Positions 28,484 through 38,131 are shown, counted from the stretch's first letter. The stretch: 64,000 nucleotides of DNA from Marinimicrobium sp038419845 (GCF_038419845.1 NZ_JBCAQT010000003.1:234338-298337); one strand, 5' to 3'. Made by a program: numbers and translations. Notes: a model not told the origin generated them from the sequence alone.

Positions 28484-28695
28484 CTCAGCAAAGGGGAGCT
28501 TACAATCAGCGCGTTAACGGGCTGGATCCTGAGGTGTCAGAGTAGACTTCCAGCGCAGTGAGCAATTGCGTTTCAGTTGACAAAAATGTGGGGCCTAGGT
28601 AGTTTTAGGCTTACAGAGCCACGGGACCACCATAACGGACTCCAGCGGCTATCGCTGCAAACAAATAATATTCTGAATACAGGCAACAGGGACGG

Positions 28696-29241
28696 ATGAA
28701 ACGCCACCTCTTACTCCACATTCTGCTCTTAGGGTTGACCAGTCTGCTCCTCGGGTGCAGCACTACTGCGTCCTTCGGGCCCAAAAACGCCGTCTTTCAA
28801 CAGCAGAGCCCCTGGGCTCTCCGGCTCAATCCGGGACCGGGTGCCATCGACGTTGACACCACATTGAAGCCCGGTGAGCGAATCCGGTTCAAGCTTTCTC
28901 ACTCGGACGATAGCTCCCAAATTGCCTACCTTGAGCTGCTTGATACGGACTGTGATATCGGCCACAAAGGTCACCTGGTTTATCTGACTGAGCGCAACGG
29001 CTTTCAGAGTCAGTACCTTGATCAGGAGGTTCCCTGGGGTGAGCCCATCGACATGACCCTACGATGGGACCCCCAGAACAACCTCCTGGAAGCCCGGATC
29101 AACGGGCAGCGCCAGCGGGTAGAGTTGGTAGAGACGCCGTCAAGGTTGAAAGTCTCTACACCAACTGATGAAGCCACACAGCTTGAAGTTCTCTATTTCC
29201 TTCCAGAAACCTCAGCCTCTCAAGCAGGGGAATCACCATGA
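28696..29241 (+). CDS. Putative lipoprotein of unknown function
   Basis: A 181-residue protein with a type II signal peptide: hydrophobic MKRHLLLHILLLGLTSLL followed by the lipobox LLGC. The mature part is predicted beta-rich (RIRFKLSHSDDSSQIAYLELLD, and a CDIG segment), with no family I recognise. It overlaps the next gene by 4 bp (ATGA), so the two are translationally coupled and may work together at the envelope. A GGGACGG ribosome site precedes the ATG. Confidence 0.75.
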   Translation: MKRHLLLHILLLGLTSLLLGCSTTASFGPKNAVFQQQSPWALRLNPGPGAIDVDTTLKPGERIRFKLSHSDDSSQIAYLELLDTDCDIGHKGHLVYLTERNGFQSQYLDQEVPWGEPIDMTLRWDPQNNLLEARINGQRQRVELVETPSRLKVSTPTDEATQLEVLYFLPETSASQAGESP

Positions 29242-30650
29242 AATACACCCTCCTGACTGTCCCATTGTTATTCTGTGTCCTGACAACCGGGTTTTCGGCG
29301 TCGGCGCTCGCCAGCTTGCAGAATGGCTTGACGCACTATGATGCCGGTCGTTTTGAGGCGGCCTACGGCGCATTTCGCGATGCGGCCGAACGGGGGGATC
29401 ACCTGGCGCAAATGAACCTGGGTGTCATGTACCTGAGAGGTGAATTTGTCGAGCGGGATCTGATCGAGAGCTATGCGTGGTTAGCGCTATCTGCCCAGGA
29501 TCCAGAACTGGACGAGCAGGGTACTCAGAAATTGGTCTTCAAGCATCTTGACGATGCTCAAAGAGAGCAGGCCAAAGCCAGGCACGACGCCCTGCGGCAG
29601 AGGTATGGCAACGAAGCCCTGATCGAAAGAATGCAGCCGACGTTTTCCGGAGCGGAGTTTTCGGTGAAGCGCTTCCGGCCAATCTATCTATATCCTCCCG
29701 ATTATCCGCGCTCTGCCGCTCGTCAGGGTAAAGAGGGCTGGGTTGATTTCATGTTCACCATCGAAAAGGACGGCACGACCAGCGATCACCTCGCGTACTT
29801 CAGTATGGACGATCGTTTCACCAAAGCAGCCCTCAAGGTGCTTCGAGGCTTTCAGTTCGAGCCAACTACTCTCGATGGCGAACCTGTTTTGGTCCATGGC
29901 GCCACCTATCGGTTCGTTTTCGTCCTGGATAATGGCAGAGATCATGAGGACCTCCGAGGGCGAATCGTTGATCGCAACCTCACCCGGGCTCGCGCAGAGG
30001 CCGATGCTGGAGGGGCTCAAGACCAGTTTGCCTATGCGTACCTGACCCAGGCGGCCCAATCTTACGGGGGGACAGACTATTTATCACCCGAGAATCTTCA
30101 GAACCCCAATGACTGGTTTATCAAGGCCGCCCGCCAGGGACACAGCACCGCAGGCTTTTTTCTGGGGCGAAACATTCTCTATGGCGATGCTTGCGAAGAA
30201 GACGCTGAGAAGAGCCATTTCTGGTTGCTGCAATCCGCCAATGATGGCGTTATCGATGCGCAATACCTTCTGGCCCTGGAGCTCTTCAGCGGAGCACGGT
30301 TTGAAAAGAACCCGGAACAGGCGCTGTTTTGGCTGAAAGAAGCCGCCACTCAGAAAGCGGCCGCGCGCCTGCGCTACGCCTGGGTGCTCGCCACCCATCC
30401 GGACGATAACGTTCGAAGCGCATCGCTTGCGCAGTCTTTTTGGGAAAGCGTGGATGAGGATTACCCGGATCGACAACGGTACTACATGACGGCCGCGGCC
30501 ATCGCAGCCGAGCAAGGTGACTTTGATAAAGCGATACGCTGGCAAAAGAAAGTGCTGAAAGACGCAAAGCAGCTAAAACTTCCAGTCGCGGGCCGCGAAG
30601 CCCACCTGGCGCTATACCGAGAAGGCAAGCCGCTCAGAGAGTCGCTTTAA
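29238..30650 (+). CDS. Secreted TonB-domain and Sel1-repeat protein
   Basis: A 470-residue protein with a signal peptide (cleavage after ASALA). Sel1/TPR-like repeats are seen at about 30-75 (AAERGDHLAQMNLGVMYLRG) and 290-370 (AARQGHSTAGFFLGRNILYG, WLLQSANDGVIDAQYLLALE). Between them lies a TonB C-terminal-like domain (YPRSAARQGKEGWVDFMFTI, about 165-235). Such proteins act in the periplasm as interaction scaffolds. It is co-translated with the upstream lipoprotein. Precise role unknown. It converges on secDF. Confidence 0.82.
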   Translation: MKYTLLTVPLLFCVLTTGFSASALASLQNGLTHYDAGRFEAAYGAFRDAAERGDHLAQMNLGVMYLRGEFVERDLIESYAWLALSAQDPELDEQGTQKLVFKHLDDAQREQAKARHDALRQRYGNEALIERMQPTFSGAEFSVKRFRPIYLYPPDYPRSAARQGKEGWVDFMFTIEKDGTTSDHLAYFSMDDRFTKAALKVLRGFQFEPTTLDGEPVLVHGATYRFVFVLDNGRDHEDLRGRIVDRNLTRARAEADAGGAQDQFAYAYLTQAAQSYGGTDYLSPENLQNPNDWFIKAARQGHSTAGFFLGRNILYGDACEEDAEKSHFWLLQSANDGVIDAQYLLALELFSGARFEKNPEQALFWLKEAATQKAAARLRYAWVLATHPDDNVRSASLAQSFWESVDEDYPDRQRYYMTAAAIAAEQGDFDKAIRWQKKVLKDAKQLKLPVAGREAHLALYREGKPLRESL

Positions 30651-30710
30651 TTCACTCGTTAGTGAGAAGCGGGCTCTCTGCATCCTCGGCTTGCCGCAGG
30701 TCCAGAAATG

Positions 30711-33014
30711 TTACGGCAGGGCATCCAGCTCCGCCTGCAGAGCTTCTCCTGTCGGTTTGAGTTGGGCCAGGCCACTTTTTGCTCGCCGCTCACTGAGTAC
30801 ATACAGAATCGGCGCGGCGATGAAAATCGACGAGCTGGTTCCCGCTACGATTCCGAACAGCATTGGCCAGGCAAAACTGGCCACGGCCGCACCACCGCCC
30901 ACCGCCATGGGCAGCAACACCAGTACCGTGGTGGCCGAGGTCAATAATGTCCGCGTAAGCGTGGATGAAATACTGTCGTTGAACAGTGCTTGCAATGGGC
31001 GATCCGGGTCCTGCCGCAAATATTCCCGAATGCGGTCAAACACCACCACTTTGTCGTTGACTGAATAGCCGATCAGCGCCAGCAGGGCGGCGACCGCCGT
31101 CAGGTTGAACTCGATACCGGTGAGCACAAAAAAACCGATGGTCTTGGCCAGATCCAGAGCCAATGTGATCGTGGCCGCCAGAGCAAAGTGCGATTCAAAA
31201 CGGAACCACAGATACAACAGCATGCCGGCACCGGCCATTAAAACCGCCAATACGGTGGCCTCCGTAAAGTCGCCACTGACCTTCGGGCCCACCATCTCCA
31301 CGCGCGGAAAGCTGGCCGAGGGATCGGCTTCCAGAACCTCTGTTTTCAACGCCTGAATCAACGAGCCGGAGGCCACGTTATCGGCGGTCTGCTCCGGCAG
31401 ACGAACCTGAAACAGGCCGTCCTCACCGAACTCCTGAATGGCAACGCCCGCCAGCGTCGGGTGGCTAATTCCGCTGCGCAGCTCCTCAACCGTAAGTGCC
31501 GGTGCGCGTACTTCCATCACGCTGCCACCGGTAAAATCCACACCATAGGTCAGCCCCGGAGAGAAAAACAGACCGATCGAAGCCAGTGAGAGCAGGGCGG
31601 ACAGGGCGATACCGACAAACCGGGCCCTCATGACATTGAAGGGCTTTTGTCCCACCCGGTCCAACCAGGCCGGTCCGGGAATCACCAGCGGGCGACGACC
31701 CAGTCGCTTGACGCGCCATTCCATCAATACCCGGACCACCGCAATGGCGGTAAACAGGGAGGTCAAAAGCCCAATGGCCATGGTGAGCGCAAACCCCCGC
31801 ACCGGGCCGCTACCGAACAGAAACAGCAGGCTGATGGCGATCAGTGTGGTCACGTTGGAATCCAGAATGGTGGCCCAGGCCCGGCCAAACCCGGCCTCCA
31901 GCGCCTTCCAGGCGCGGCCTCCCTGGCGGACCTCTTCGCGGATGCGCTCATTGATCAGAATGTTCGCATCCACCGCCATGCCAATGCTAAGAATAATGCC
32001 CGCAATACCCGGCAGGGTGAGCGTGGCGCGAAACAGGCTGAGCACCCCGAATATCAACGCAATGTTCAGCGCCAGCGCCACGCTCGCTATCACCCCCCAG
32101 CGGCGGTACATCACCAACATGAACCCGAACACCAGCAGCGTGCCCAGCAGGCCGGCACTGACGCCCATGGCAATCGAGTCGCTGCCGAGCTCCGGGCCCA
32201 CCGTGCGCTCCTCCACCACATCAAGGGGCGCGGGCAGGGCGCCGGCCCGCAACAGCAGGGCAAGGTCGCTGGCTTCGGTTGTGGTAAACCCACCGCTGAT
32301 TTCACCGCTGCCGCCGGCAATCACCGAGCGGATGACCGGCGCGGTGATCACCTCGCCATCGAGTACCACAGCCAGAGCCCGGCCGATGTTGTCACGGGTC
32401 ATGTCTCCAAAACGGCGGGCACCCTCGTTATCGAGACTGAAGTTCACAATGGGCTCACCGGTATCCGGGTTGAAGGCCATCCGGGCGTCGCGAATGTGCT
32501 CGCCTTTGAGGGCCACCCGTTTTTCCAGCCGGTACGCCGATTCGTCATCGGAGCCGCGCAGCGTCAGTATCGGACCCAGGGATGAGTCGTTGGCGGCCCA
32601 GTGAAAGGTCATCTTGGCGGTGGTGCCCAGCAGGGTCCGGATTCGGCCCGGATCGTCCACGCCGGGTAGTTGCACCAGAATGCCGTCATCGCCCTGGCGG
32701 GTCACGCTGGGGTCGGTGAGGCCGGTCTCATCCAGGCGGCGCCGGACCATTTCCAGGCTGCGCTCCAGAACATCATCCATGGCCTCGTCGCGCTCGGCCG
32801 TGGACAGAGCCTCGAAGCCCAGCTCCGAGGTGTCGACATTGAGTAACAGATGCGAGCCACCGCGCAGGTCCAGGCCCAATACAAGCTGATTGGCGGTGAA
32901 CCAGGACGGCAATTTTTCGTCGATGGATTGGGGTAACAGGTTGGGGAGGGCGCTCAATACGCCCAGCAGAACAATCAGGCCATACACAATGGCCCGAACT
33001 TTAAGGGATTTCAT
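30711..33014 (-). CDS. secDF: Fused SecDF protein translocase subunit
   Basis: SecD and SecF joined in one 767-residue polypeptide that uses the proton gradient to help Sec-dependent export. The SecD half has the GLDLRGGSHLL motif near the N-terminus, a periplasmic P1 domain and six TM helices including AGIILSIGMAVDANILINE. The SecF half has YGVDFTGGSVMEVR and SVNDKVVVFDRIREYL. The ATG at 33014 is chosen because GAGGA lies about 8 nt upstream; a 14-residue longer frame exists. Gammaproteobacteria usually carry separate secD and secF next to yajC, so this may be a second, fused copy. No yajC or tgt is adjacent. Confidence 0.92.
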   Translation of the reverse strand: MKSLKVRAIVYGLIVLLGVLSALPNLLPQSIDEKLPSWFTANQLVLGLDLRGGSHLLLNVDTSELGFEALSTAERDEAMDDVLERSLEMVRRRLDETGLTDPSVTRQGDDGILVQLPGVDDPGRIRTLLGTTAKMTFHWAANDSSLGPILTLRGSDDESAYRLEKRVALKGEHIRDARMAFNPDTGEPIVNFSLDNEGARRFGDMTRDNIGRALAVVLDGEVITAPVIRSVIAGGSGEISGGFTTTEASDLALLLRAGALPAPLDVVEERTVGPELGSDSIAMGVSAGLLGTLLVFGFMLVMYRRWGVIASVALALNIALIFGVLSLFRATLTLPGIAGIILSIGMAVDANILINERIREEVRQGGRAWKALEAGFGRAWATILDSNVTTLIAISLLFLFGSGPVRGFALTMAIGLLTSLFTAIAVVRVLMEWRVKRLGRRPLVIPGPAWLDRVGQKPFNVMRARFVGIALSALLSLASIGLFFSPGLTYGVDFTGGSVMEVRAPALTVEELRSGISHPTLAGVAIQEFGEDGLFQVRLPEQTADNVASGSLIQALKTEVLEADPSASFPRVEMVGPKVSGDFTEATVLAVLMAGAGMLLYLWFRFESHFALAATITLALDLAKTIGFFVLTGIEFNLTAVAALLALIGYSVNDKVVVFDRIREYLRQDPDRPLQALFNDSISSTLTRTLLTSATTVLVLLPMAVGGGAAVASFAWPMLFGIVAGTSSSIFIAAPILYVLSERRAKSGLAQLKPTGEALQAELDALP

Positions 33015-33061
33015 AGGGATTCCTCGTCTAATCCGGTTTTTTGGGTGAAAAGCCAAGTGGA

Positions 33062-33445
33062 TTAAACGAGAGGTGGGGCTCGTGGGGAGTGCGCACTCTG
33101 ACAGCGCGAGGCTGGAATGATCGGAGGTGAATAGCCGGAAATGAGCCTTGATAGGTGCTCATCGTCGTTGAATAAGTCGTTTTTTTCATCGGCTTGGGCT
33201 TCGCCATCGTCCGACCCCTCGGCCGACTGGCGTAGCCAATTGGGGAGGGTTTTCAGCTCCGTGGACGAAGGAGCGCCGATAAGCGGATCAAACGCTCCGG
33301 AGAAACCGGCCGCCGACGATTGATCGGACTCCTGATAGACGGCTCCAGACCCGAATAACCCCAGAGACAAAACCAGTACGGCCACCCATAGAGCGTTGAA
33401 AGCTCCGGGCGTACGGCGGGTTCTCTGGCGGTGGGATGGGTGCAT
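33062..33445 (-). CDS. Hypothetical membrane-anchored protein
   Basis: A 127-residue frame with a basic N-terminus and one hydrophobic segment (about residues 17-37, ALWVAVLVLSLGLFGSG), followed by an acidic region (AEGSDDGEAQADEKNDLFND). I recognise no family. It ends 47 bp upstream of secDF on the same strand, so it could be co-transcribed. Coding status is supported by position and the TM segment only; the proline/serine-rich C-terminus could be spurious. Confidence 0.45.
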   Translation of the reverse strand: MHPSHRQRTRRTPGAFNALWVAVLVLSLGLFGSGAVYQESDQSSAAGFSGAFDPLIGAPSSTELKTLPNWLRQSAEGSDDGEAQADEKNDLFNDDEHLSRLISGYSPPIIPASRCQSAHSPRAPPLV

Positions 33446-33569
33446 GGCGGCGTCCCTGGTGACGATTACTACAGATTGGGGGCGACCCGGATCAAAGTCA
33501 ATCCGGCCTTGAAAATAATAGACTCAAACCCACACCAACCGTGCATTGAATCTGGCCACACGCCAGGAC

Positions 33570-35336
33570 CTAGCTATCCTGGTCCGCCAGTCTATCCGAT
33601 ACGTAGCTTTCCGACGGCTGCAGCTGGTATAGACAGGGTCCGTTGCGAAAGAGGAAAAACTCGCTCTCGATGGGTGAGAAAGGCTTCTCTAGATCCGGCC
33701 CCGCTTCAGCTCGTTCGCAGCCAAAGCGTCGGACATCGCCTATTAATCGCCATTGATTATCGAGCCACTGCCATACCGGTGACTGGTGCATGTAGGTACG
33801 GGTAGTGGTGCTCGCACGATAGCGGTGCCCCCGGTGTTCGAAATCCCCCAGCACACAATGAGCATCACCGTCCAGGCAGTTTTGCTCGGTGGGGTCCAAC
33901 CCTTCCAGAAACTCATCGCTGAGTTCCGTGCCGGGCAATAGCTGGAACTGGGCCCGACGCCAGTCGGTATCGTCCTGCCTTGCCGGTGCCTGTCGCTGCC
34001 AGCGGGTGGTGGCCGAGAGAGCGTCGTCGATGCGCTTTTCAAGCTCGGGGTCGTCCGCTACCCACTCGGATGCCTGCAGGGATTTCAATGCATTGGTGCC
34101 GTAAGCTCCCAGATTGAAACGCAAATAGAGCGCATCGAATGCATCGGGCTCGGTGCTGCCGCTTTCCAGGCGCGCCACTTGGCTCTGAGCCGACCATTTG
34201 TGGAAATCGAACAGGGGGGTATGGACCAGAATCAGTGCCGTGGCCAGGGCGGCGCCGAGTAGCGTATTCCATCGACGGAAGTGGTCAAGATCCAGGCGCC
34301 GGTCAATCACAATCAAGGCCGCGTAGCCGAGACTGAACAGGCCAATGAACAGTGTGACAAACGCGCCCCAGAGGCGCGCCACAGTGAGGCCGTATTGATC
34401 GATGCGCAGCCCCAGAGACCAGGCGGCCAGCAGGACGGTAATGGGCAAGAACAGCTGTGCCAGAACCAGCAAACGCCTCAGCCATGGGGCCTTATCGAAA
34501 GGGTGTTCGTATTCGGCGGTCACGGCATTGAAAAAGTACAGCAGAGTGGCCGCCAGCCAGAGCATCAGGGCGGCGGCGAAGCCCGTATCCCACAAGGGCT
34601 TGAGGCCGGTAAAGGGCAGGGCGGCCAGAAACAGGAGCAGGATCAGCGCCACCAGCGGCAACAGTGCCCGGGTCAGGACCTCACACAGGTTGCGCACCGT
34701 GGCGATCAGGCTCTCCCGGCCACGAATCAACCCCAGCCCCCAGCCTGCGACCAGGCCGGTGACCGGATAGATAAACTCGGGCTCGGTGAACAGCTGAACA
34801 AAAAAATCGATCCCGATGACATCGAACAGCTTCGACCACAGGAGCAGTAGCAGCCAGAACACCAGGATAAACAGCCCCAGGAAGGCGAGGGTCAGGGCAT
34901 TGCGCCAGGAGTTTTCAAGCAGGCCAGCGTAGGCCAGCCTCCCGTGCTCCCGCCAGGTCCGGAAGAAAAACGCGAGAATGAACAGGGCGATGAACAGCCC
35001 GCAACCCAGGGACCGGATACCCCCATAATACCGGTAGTCGGTATCCTCCAGCAGCGGTGCGCTGAGCCAGCCGTTGTGCCAGCCCAGCCAGAACAGAACG
35101 CCGCCGAGGAGCACCGCGGCGATGCCGTTGGCCCTTTCCCGCCAGTGCGTGGCGCCAAGGTACAGAAACAACGGCAAGCCGATTGCCACGGTATAGAGTG
35201 CGTAAAGCCACTCTGGAGAGGTGGCCGGCCAGACAGTATGATTGACTGCCTTGTGCAGCAGGAGTAATAGCAGCGACTGGCCAATGGCGAGAATGACGAG
35301 TGCCAGCCGGTTTTCCCTGGATATGGTGTTATTCAT
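33570..35336 (-). CDS. DUF4153 multi-pass membrane protein
   Basis: A 588-residue integral membrane protein with about ten TM helices in the first 400 residues and a soluble C-terminal domain of about 180 residues. Segments such as LYFFNAVTAEYEHPFDKAPWL and LRIDQYGLTVARLWG match the DUF4153 family, whose function is not established. The ATG at 35336 (MNNTISRENRLALVILAIG) is chosen over a 34-residue upstream extension because it begins directly before the first TM helix. Confidence 0.8.
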   Translation of the reverse strand: MNNTISRENRLALVILAIGQSLLLLLLHKAVNHTVWPATSPEWLYALYTVAIGLPLFLYLGATHWRERANGIAAVLLGGVLFWLGWHNGWLSAPLLEDTDYRYYGGIRSLGCGLFIALFILAFFFRTWREHGRLAYAGLLENSWRNALTLAFLGLFILVFWLLLLLWSKLFDVIGIDFFVQLFTEPEFIYPVTGLVAGWGLGLIRGRESLIATVRNLCEVLTRALLPLVALILLLFLAALPFTGLKPLWDTGFAAALMLWLAATLLYFFNAVTAEYEHPFDKAPWLRRLLVLAQLFLPITVLLAAWSLGLRIDQYGLTVARLWGAFVTLFIGLFSLGYAALIVIDRRLDLDHFRRWNTLLGAALATALILVHTPLFDFHKWSAQSQVARLESGSTEPDAFDALYLRFNLGAYGTNALKSLQASEWVADDPELEKRIDDALSATTRWQRQAPARQDDTDWRRAQFQLLPGTELSDEFLEGLDPTEQNCLDGDAHCVLGDFEHRGHRYRASTTTRTYMHQSPVWQWLDNQWRLIGDVRRFGCERAEAGPDLEKPFSPIESEFFLFRNGPCLYQLQPSESYVSDRLADQDS

Positions 35337-35450
35337 TGTATTATGCGCCCTTTGTAACCTTGGGCCGTAGTGTAAAGTAAACGCCCCAAACTGCCCAAAT
35401 GATGGTCCCAAAAAACTGGTGGGTGAGGGCGGTCGCAAAGGACAACCCTG

Positions 35451-35846
35451 TTATCCGAAAACCATCCCATGCATCATTCGTCCGGGAAGTAGGGTGAGCG
35501 CGCCGGTTAGTATGAGGGCAAGAAAGTAGGTGACCGACATCGTGATCGCGTGGGTCCGGTATTGTTTTTGGCGTGCGGCATAAACCCCGACAAACAAGGT
35601 GCCAAGCGTGAAAATGGAGAGAAGGTGAATGGGACTCCAGAGTCCCCAAACCCGAATTTCGTGGATAAAAAAGGAGGAGAGCGCCACCACTGCCATCAAT
35701 ATTACCCAGAATCTGCCAACCTGGCGGTGTACCCATGTCCCCTTTCTGAACGTCAGTTGCATGGCGCCAAATAGAACGGCCAGCGCGGCGATCACAATGT
35801 GCACTTGAATGGCCAGCGAAGCACTCCAGAACACATCAATATTCAT
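35451..35846 (-). CDS. DUF2306-like small membrane protein
   Basis: A 131-residue protein with four TM helices: IQVHIVIAALAVLFGAMQL, VGRFWVILMAVVALSSFFI, PIHLLSIFTLGTLFVGVY and ITMSVTYFLALILTGALTL. It ends with LLPGRMMHGMVFG, typical of DUF2306-type proteins. Function unknown. The ATG at 35846 is favoured as the first TM follows it. It is divergently transcribed from a PadR regulator across a 129-bp gap with a candidate operator, so it is the likely PadR target. Confidence 0.72.
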   Translation of the reverse strand: MNIDVFWSASLAIQVHIVIAALAVLFGAMQLTFRKGTWVHRQVGRFWVILMAVVALSSFFIHEIRVWGLWSPIHLLSIFTLGTLFVGVYAARQKQYRTHAITMSVTYFLALILTGALTLLPGRMMHGMVFG

Positions 35847-35903
35847 TCCAAAAAACTCTCGTCTCGGTGTAGGAACTGTCCATTTTGCACATCTTTTCTC
35901 AAT

Positions 35904-35919
35904 ATGCAACTATATGCAT
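35904..35919. promoter_or_regulatory. Candidate PadR operator (inverted repeat)
   Basis: atgca-N6-tgcat forms a perfect 5-bp inverted repeat in the A/T-rich gap between the DUF2306-like gene and padR. PadR proteins bind comparable palindromes in their own divergent promoter regions. The position fits autoregulation and control of the neighbour; the site itself is an inference. Confidence 0.45.
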
Positions 35920-35975
35920 ACTAGGCCGATAGGACCCGATAATGGGTCCGACTTACCATAGAGAGGAAATGGCGC

Positions 35976-36524
35976 ATGTCTCTTCGTTACGCCTTGCTGA
36001 GTTGCCTGAACGAGTCACCTGCAACCGGTTATGACCTTACCCAGACATTAAAGGAACGGATGGGCAATGTCTGGAATTCAAGCCACCAGCAGACCTATCG
36101 AGAACTCTCAAAGCTTTTGGGGGAGGCGTGCGTGACGTTTGAGGACGTTCACCAAAGTGGCAAGCCAGACGCCAAGGTCTATTCAATAACCGCACAAGGA
36201 AAAGAGATTCTGAAGGAGTGGGTGAATACTCCCTCTCCTCGTCCAAAAACACGTGATCCTCTGCTTCTGAAACTGTTCGCTGGCGAGTTCTGGGAAGACG
36301 ACAATGCTCTCGAAGAGCTTTCCGTTCACCGTAACCATTGGCGGGCGACGTTGGAAAAATATCTCGCTATTGAAGCCAGGTACTTCTCTGAGCCTGACGG
36401 CCTACCACGCCATTATCGACTTCAGTATCTCGCTCTGAAAAGGGGAATTCAGGTTAACCGGTCCTGGCTTTCCTGGTCGGAAGAACTGATGGACGTCCTC
36501 GGATCATCGACAAAACCCCTTTGA
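35976..36524 (+). CDS. PadR family transcriptional regulator
   Basis: A 182-residue protein with an N-terminal winged helix (SLRYALLSCLNESPATGYDL, residues 2-21, then a wing around SGKPDAKVYSITAQGKEILKEW) and a C-terminal dimerisation domain of the Vir type. PadR proteins are repressors that respond to phenolics, drugs or other small molecules. A GAGAGGA ribosome site precedes the ATG. The likely target is the divergent membrane protein gene. Ligand unknown. Confidence 0.9.
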   Translation: MSLRYALLSCLNESPATGYDLTQTLKERMGNVWNSSHQQTYRELSKLLGEACVTFEDVHQSGKPDAKVYSITAQGKEILKEWVNTPSPRPKTRDPLLLKLFAGEFWEDDNALEELSVHRNHWRATLEKYLAIEARYFSEPDGLPRHYRLQYLALKRGIQVNRSWLSWSEELMDVLGSSTKPL

Positions 36525-36630
36525 ACCGTGTTGGCGATTCGGGCTCACTTTCCTACACTGTGATATATAGCGACAACCCAAAAGACGGGGTAGGGCACGC
36601 GAGCAGAAACCCATGAGGAGACTTCGCGCC

Positions 36631-37533
36631 ATGAGCTACGCAGTGGGGAAAGACGAGACAGTGCAAAAGAGCCTCCGGCGGATCGGCCGCGAGCAGATCG
36701 ACAAAGCCATCGCCGAGATCGACGATCCCCAACTTGACCGTCACGAGGCAATCCACCAGGTGCGCAAACGCTGTAAAAAACTGCGTGCTCTCGTGCGACT
36801 GGTACGACCGGCCCTGGGCAAAGCCTATCGGCGTGAGAACGCCCGCTTTCGGGATATCGCCCGCAATCTCGCGGTTGTCAGGGACGAGCAGTCAATGGTG
36901 GAAGCACTCGAGCGTCTGCTGGCAACGCTCGAGGACACCGAGCGCGCCACATGTGCGCCGGTGCTGGTCGAACTGCGGAAAAGGCGAGACACAGCGGCCG
37001 CCGAGCAAGACCCCGAGGCACTGCTGAGCGAAGCCCGCCAAGCGCTGGAAAAGGCGCACCGCAGCGTTGATCGGTGGTGCCTGGAAGAGAATGGATTCAA
37101 GGCCGTGCGCGGCTTCGGCAAGACCTACAAGCGCGGCCGCAAAGCGGCCAGACGCGCGTTTACCGGCATCGCTGGCGACTTTCACGGGTGGCGCAAACGG
37201 GTCAAATACCACAGCCATCACTTGCAGCTGCTACGTCCGCTCTGGCCTCGGGTCAACAAGGCCTGGCGGAACGAGGGCAAGGCCCTGGCGGACATCTTGG
37301 GTAACGACCACGATCTGGCATTGTTGGACTCTCTACTGGAATCCGAGGGCGAGCGCCTGGCGACGGACGAGACTAGGCAACGCCTGCAACAGGTCATTCT
37401 GGAGGAGCAACAATGCTTGCGCGGGAAGGCATGGGAGATCGGACAACGTCTCTACGCAGAAAAACCCAAGGCACTCGGAAAACGTTGGCAGCGCTATTGG
37501 CAAATCTGGGAAAGGCCTGCAGAACAGCGGTAG
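36631..37533 (+). CDS. CHAD domain protein
   Basis: A 300-residue all-helical protein with the conserved histidine/basic residues of CHAD domains: HEAIHQVRKRCKKLRALVRLVRP near the start and GDFHGWRKRVKYHSHHLQLLRP in the second half, with LADILGNDHDLALL. CHAD domains bind inorganic polyphosphate. No CYTH/triphosphatase domain is fused here. GAGGAG lies 9 nt upstream of the ATG at 36631, which I prefer to the ATG at 36613. It is the last host gene before the dif-integrated prophage. Confidence 0.9.
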   Translation: MSYAVGKDETVQKSLRRIGREQIDKAIAEIDDPQLDRHEAIHQVRKRCKKLRALVRLVRPALGKAYRRENARFRDIARNLAVVRDEQSMVEALERLLATLEDTERATCAPVLVELRKRRDTAAAEQDPEALLSEARQALEKAHRSVDRWCLEENGFKAVRGFGKTYKRGRKAARRAFTGIAGDFHGWRKRVKYHSHHLQLLRPLWPRVNKAWRNEGKALADILGNDHDLALLDSLLESEGERLATDETRQRLQQVILEEQQCLRGKAWEIGQRLYAEKPKALGKRWQRYWQIWERPAEQR

Positions 37534-37585
37534 CACCAGATCTCACGAAAAACCCCATGAATTAGATGAAGCCTACACATCGATC

Positions 37586-37602
37586 ACTTCGCATAATGTA
37601 TA
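37586..37602 (+). repeat. Left attachment site (dif-like half)
   Basis: acttcgcataatgtata matches the XerC arm and the 6-bp centre (tgtata) of dif exactly as in the right copy, but what follows (gaccatcgcag) is not a good XerD arm. This is the pattern expected when a phage attP with a degenerate XerD arm recombines with dif at the XerC-arm/centre boundary. Confidence 0.85.
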
Positions 37603-37682
37603 GACCATCGCAGTCAAAAAAAGAGGAAAGTGCCGCCAGATCAAGGGCTTAGCTCGACAATTTAAACGGCACTCTGACAGCA

Positions 37683-37708
37683 ACCGCCCTCGTTCAGGCG
37701 GTTTTTTT
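37683..37708 (+). terminator. Terminator facing into the prophage
   Basis: accgcc, an 8-nt loop and ggcggt are followed by a T run, a rho-independent terminator shape on the plus strand. It overlaps the 3' end of the leftward repressor gene. It would stop read-through from the chromosome (CHAD gene side) into the prophage. Confidence 0.55.
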
Positions 37709-38050
37709 GTGCGTGTCGGTTGGGCGGTCGGAATGGTCGGCCTCAGAGCCCCAATCGGGCGGGTAGTGCTGTTCGGCGAGGCGCTGAATTTCCAGCGCGT
37801 TGGGCGTGTTCATGGCGCGTTCAGCCGCCAGCGACAAAAGCAAGGCGTCGGCCGGGAAGTCCAGTAATTCCGCCGCTTTTAGGCCGATTTCGTCCGACAT
37901 AACGGCGCCTCGGGAGCGCATTCCGGACACAAACGAGGGGCGCTTTCCGAGGGCAAGGGAAGTCTTGTAATCGGACCCTAGACGCTCTCTCAAGAGGTCC
38001 AGAATCATCGTCGTTTTCAACACTGGTTGGCACCGGTCGGTTAGATCCAT
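37694..38050 (-). CDS. Phage repressor-like HTH protein
   Basis: A 118-residue leftward protein. The segment SDYKTSLALGKRPSFVSGMRSRGAVMSDEIGLKAAELLDFPADALLLSLAAERA has the layout of small phage repressors of the DUF3693/Cro-like type: a helix-turn-helix followed by a conserved helix with SLAAERA. It is transcribed away from the lytic operon across a 188-bp regulatory gap, the usual position of a lysogeny repressor. The start could be the ATG at 38050 or an internal ATG at residue 15. The C-terminus is hydrophilic. Confidence 0.7.
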   Translation of the reverse strand: MDLTDRCQPVLKTTMILDLLRERLGSDYKTSLALGKRPSFVSGMRSRGAVMSDEIGLKAAELLDFPADALLLSLAAERAMNTPNALEIQRLAEQHYPPDWGSEADHSDRPTDTHKKTA

Positions 38051-38112
38051 TTCTTCTTAAACTCCTATTCTAGGCCTATCGGTTCGGTAATCAATGGACT
38101 CTTGGCATTGAT

Positions 38113-38131
38113 ATACCTTTCACACAGGTAT
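38113..38131. promoter_or_regulatory. Inverted repeat in the divergent control region
   Basis: atacct-N7-aggtat is a perfect 6-bp inverted repeat between the leftward repressor gene and the first rightward phage gene. It is a plausible operator for the repressor controlling the early promoter; the binding protein is inferred from position. Confidence 0.5.
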
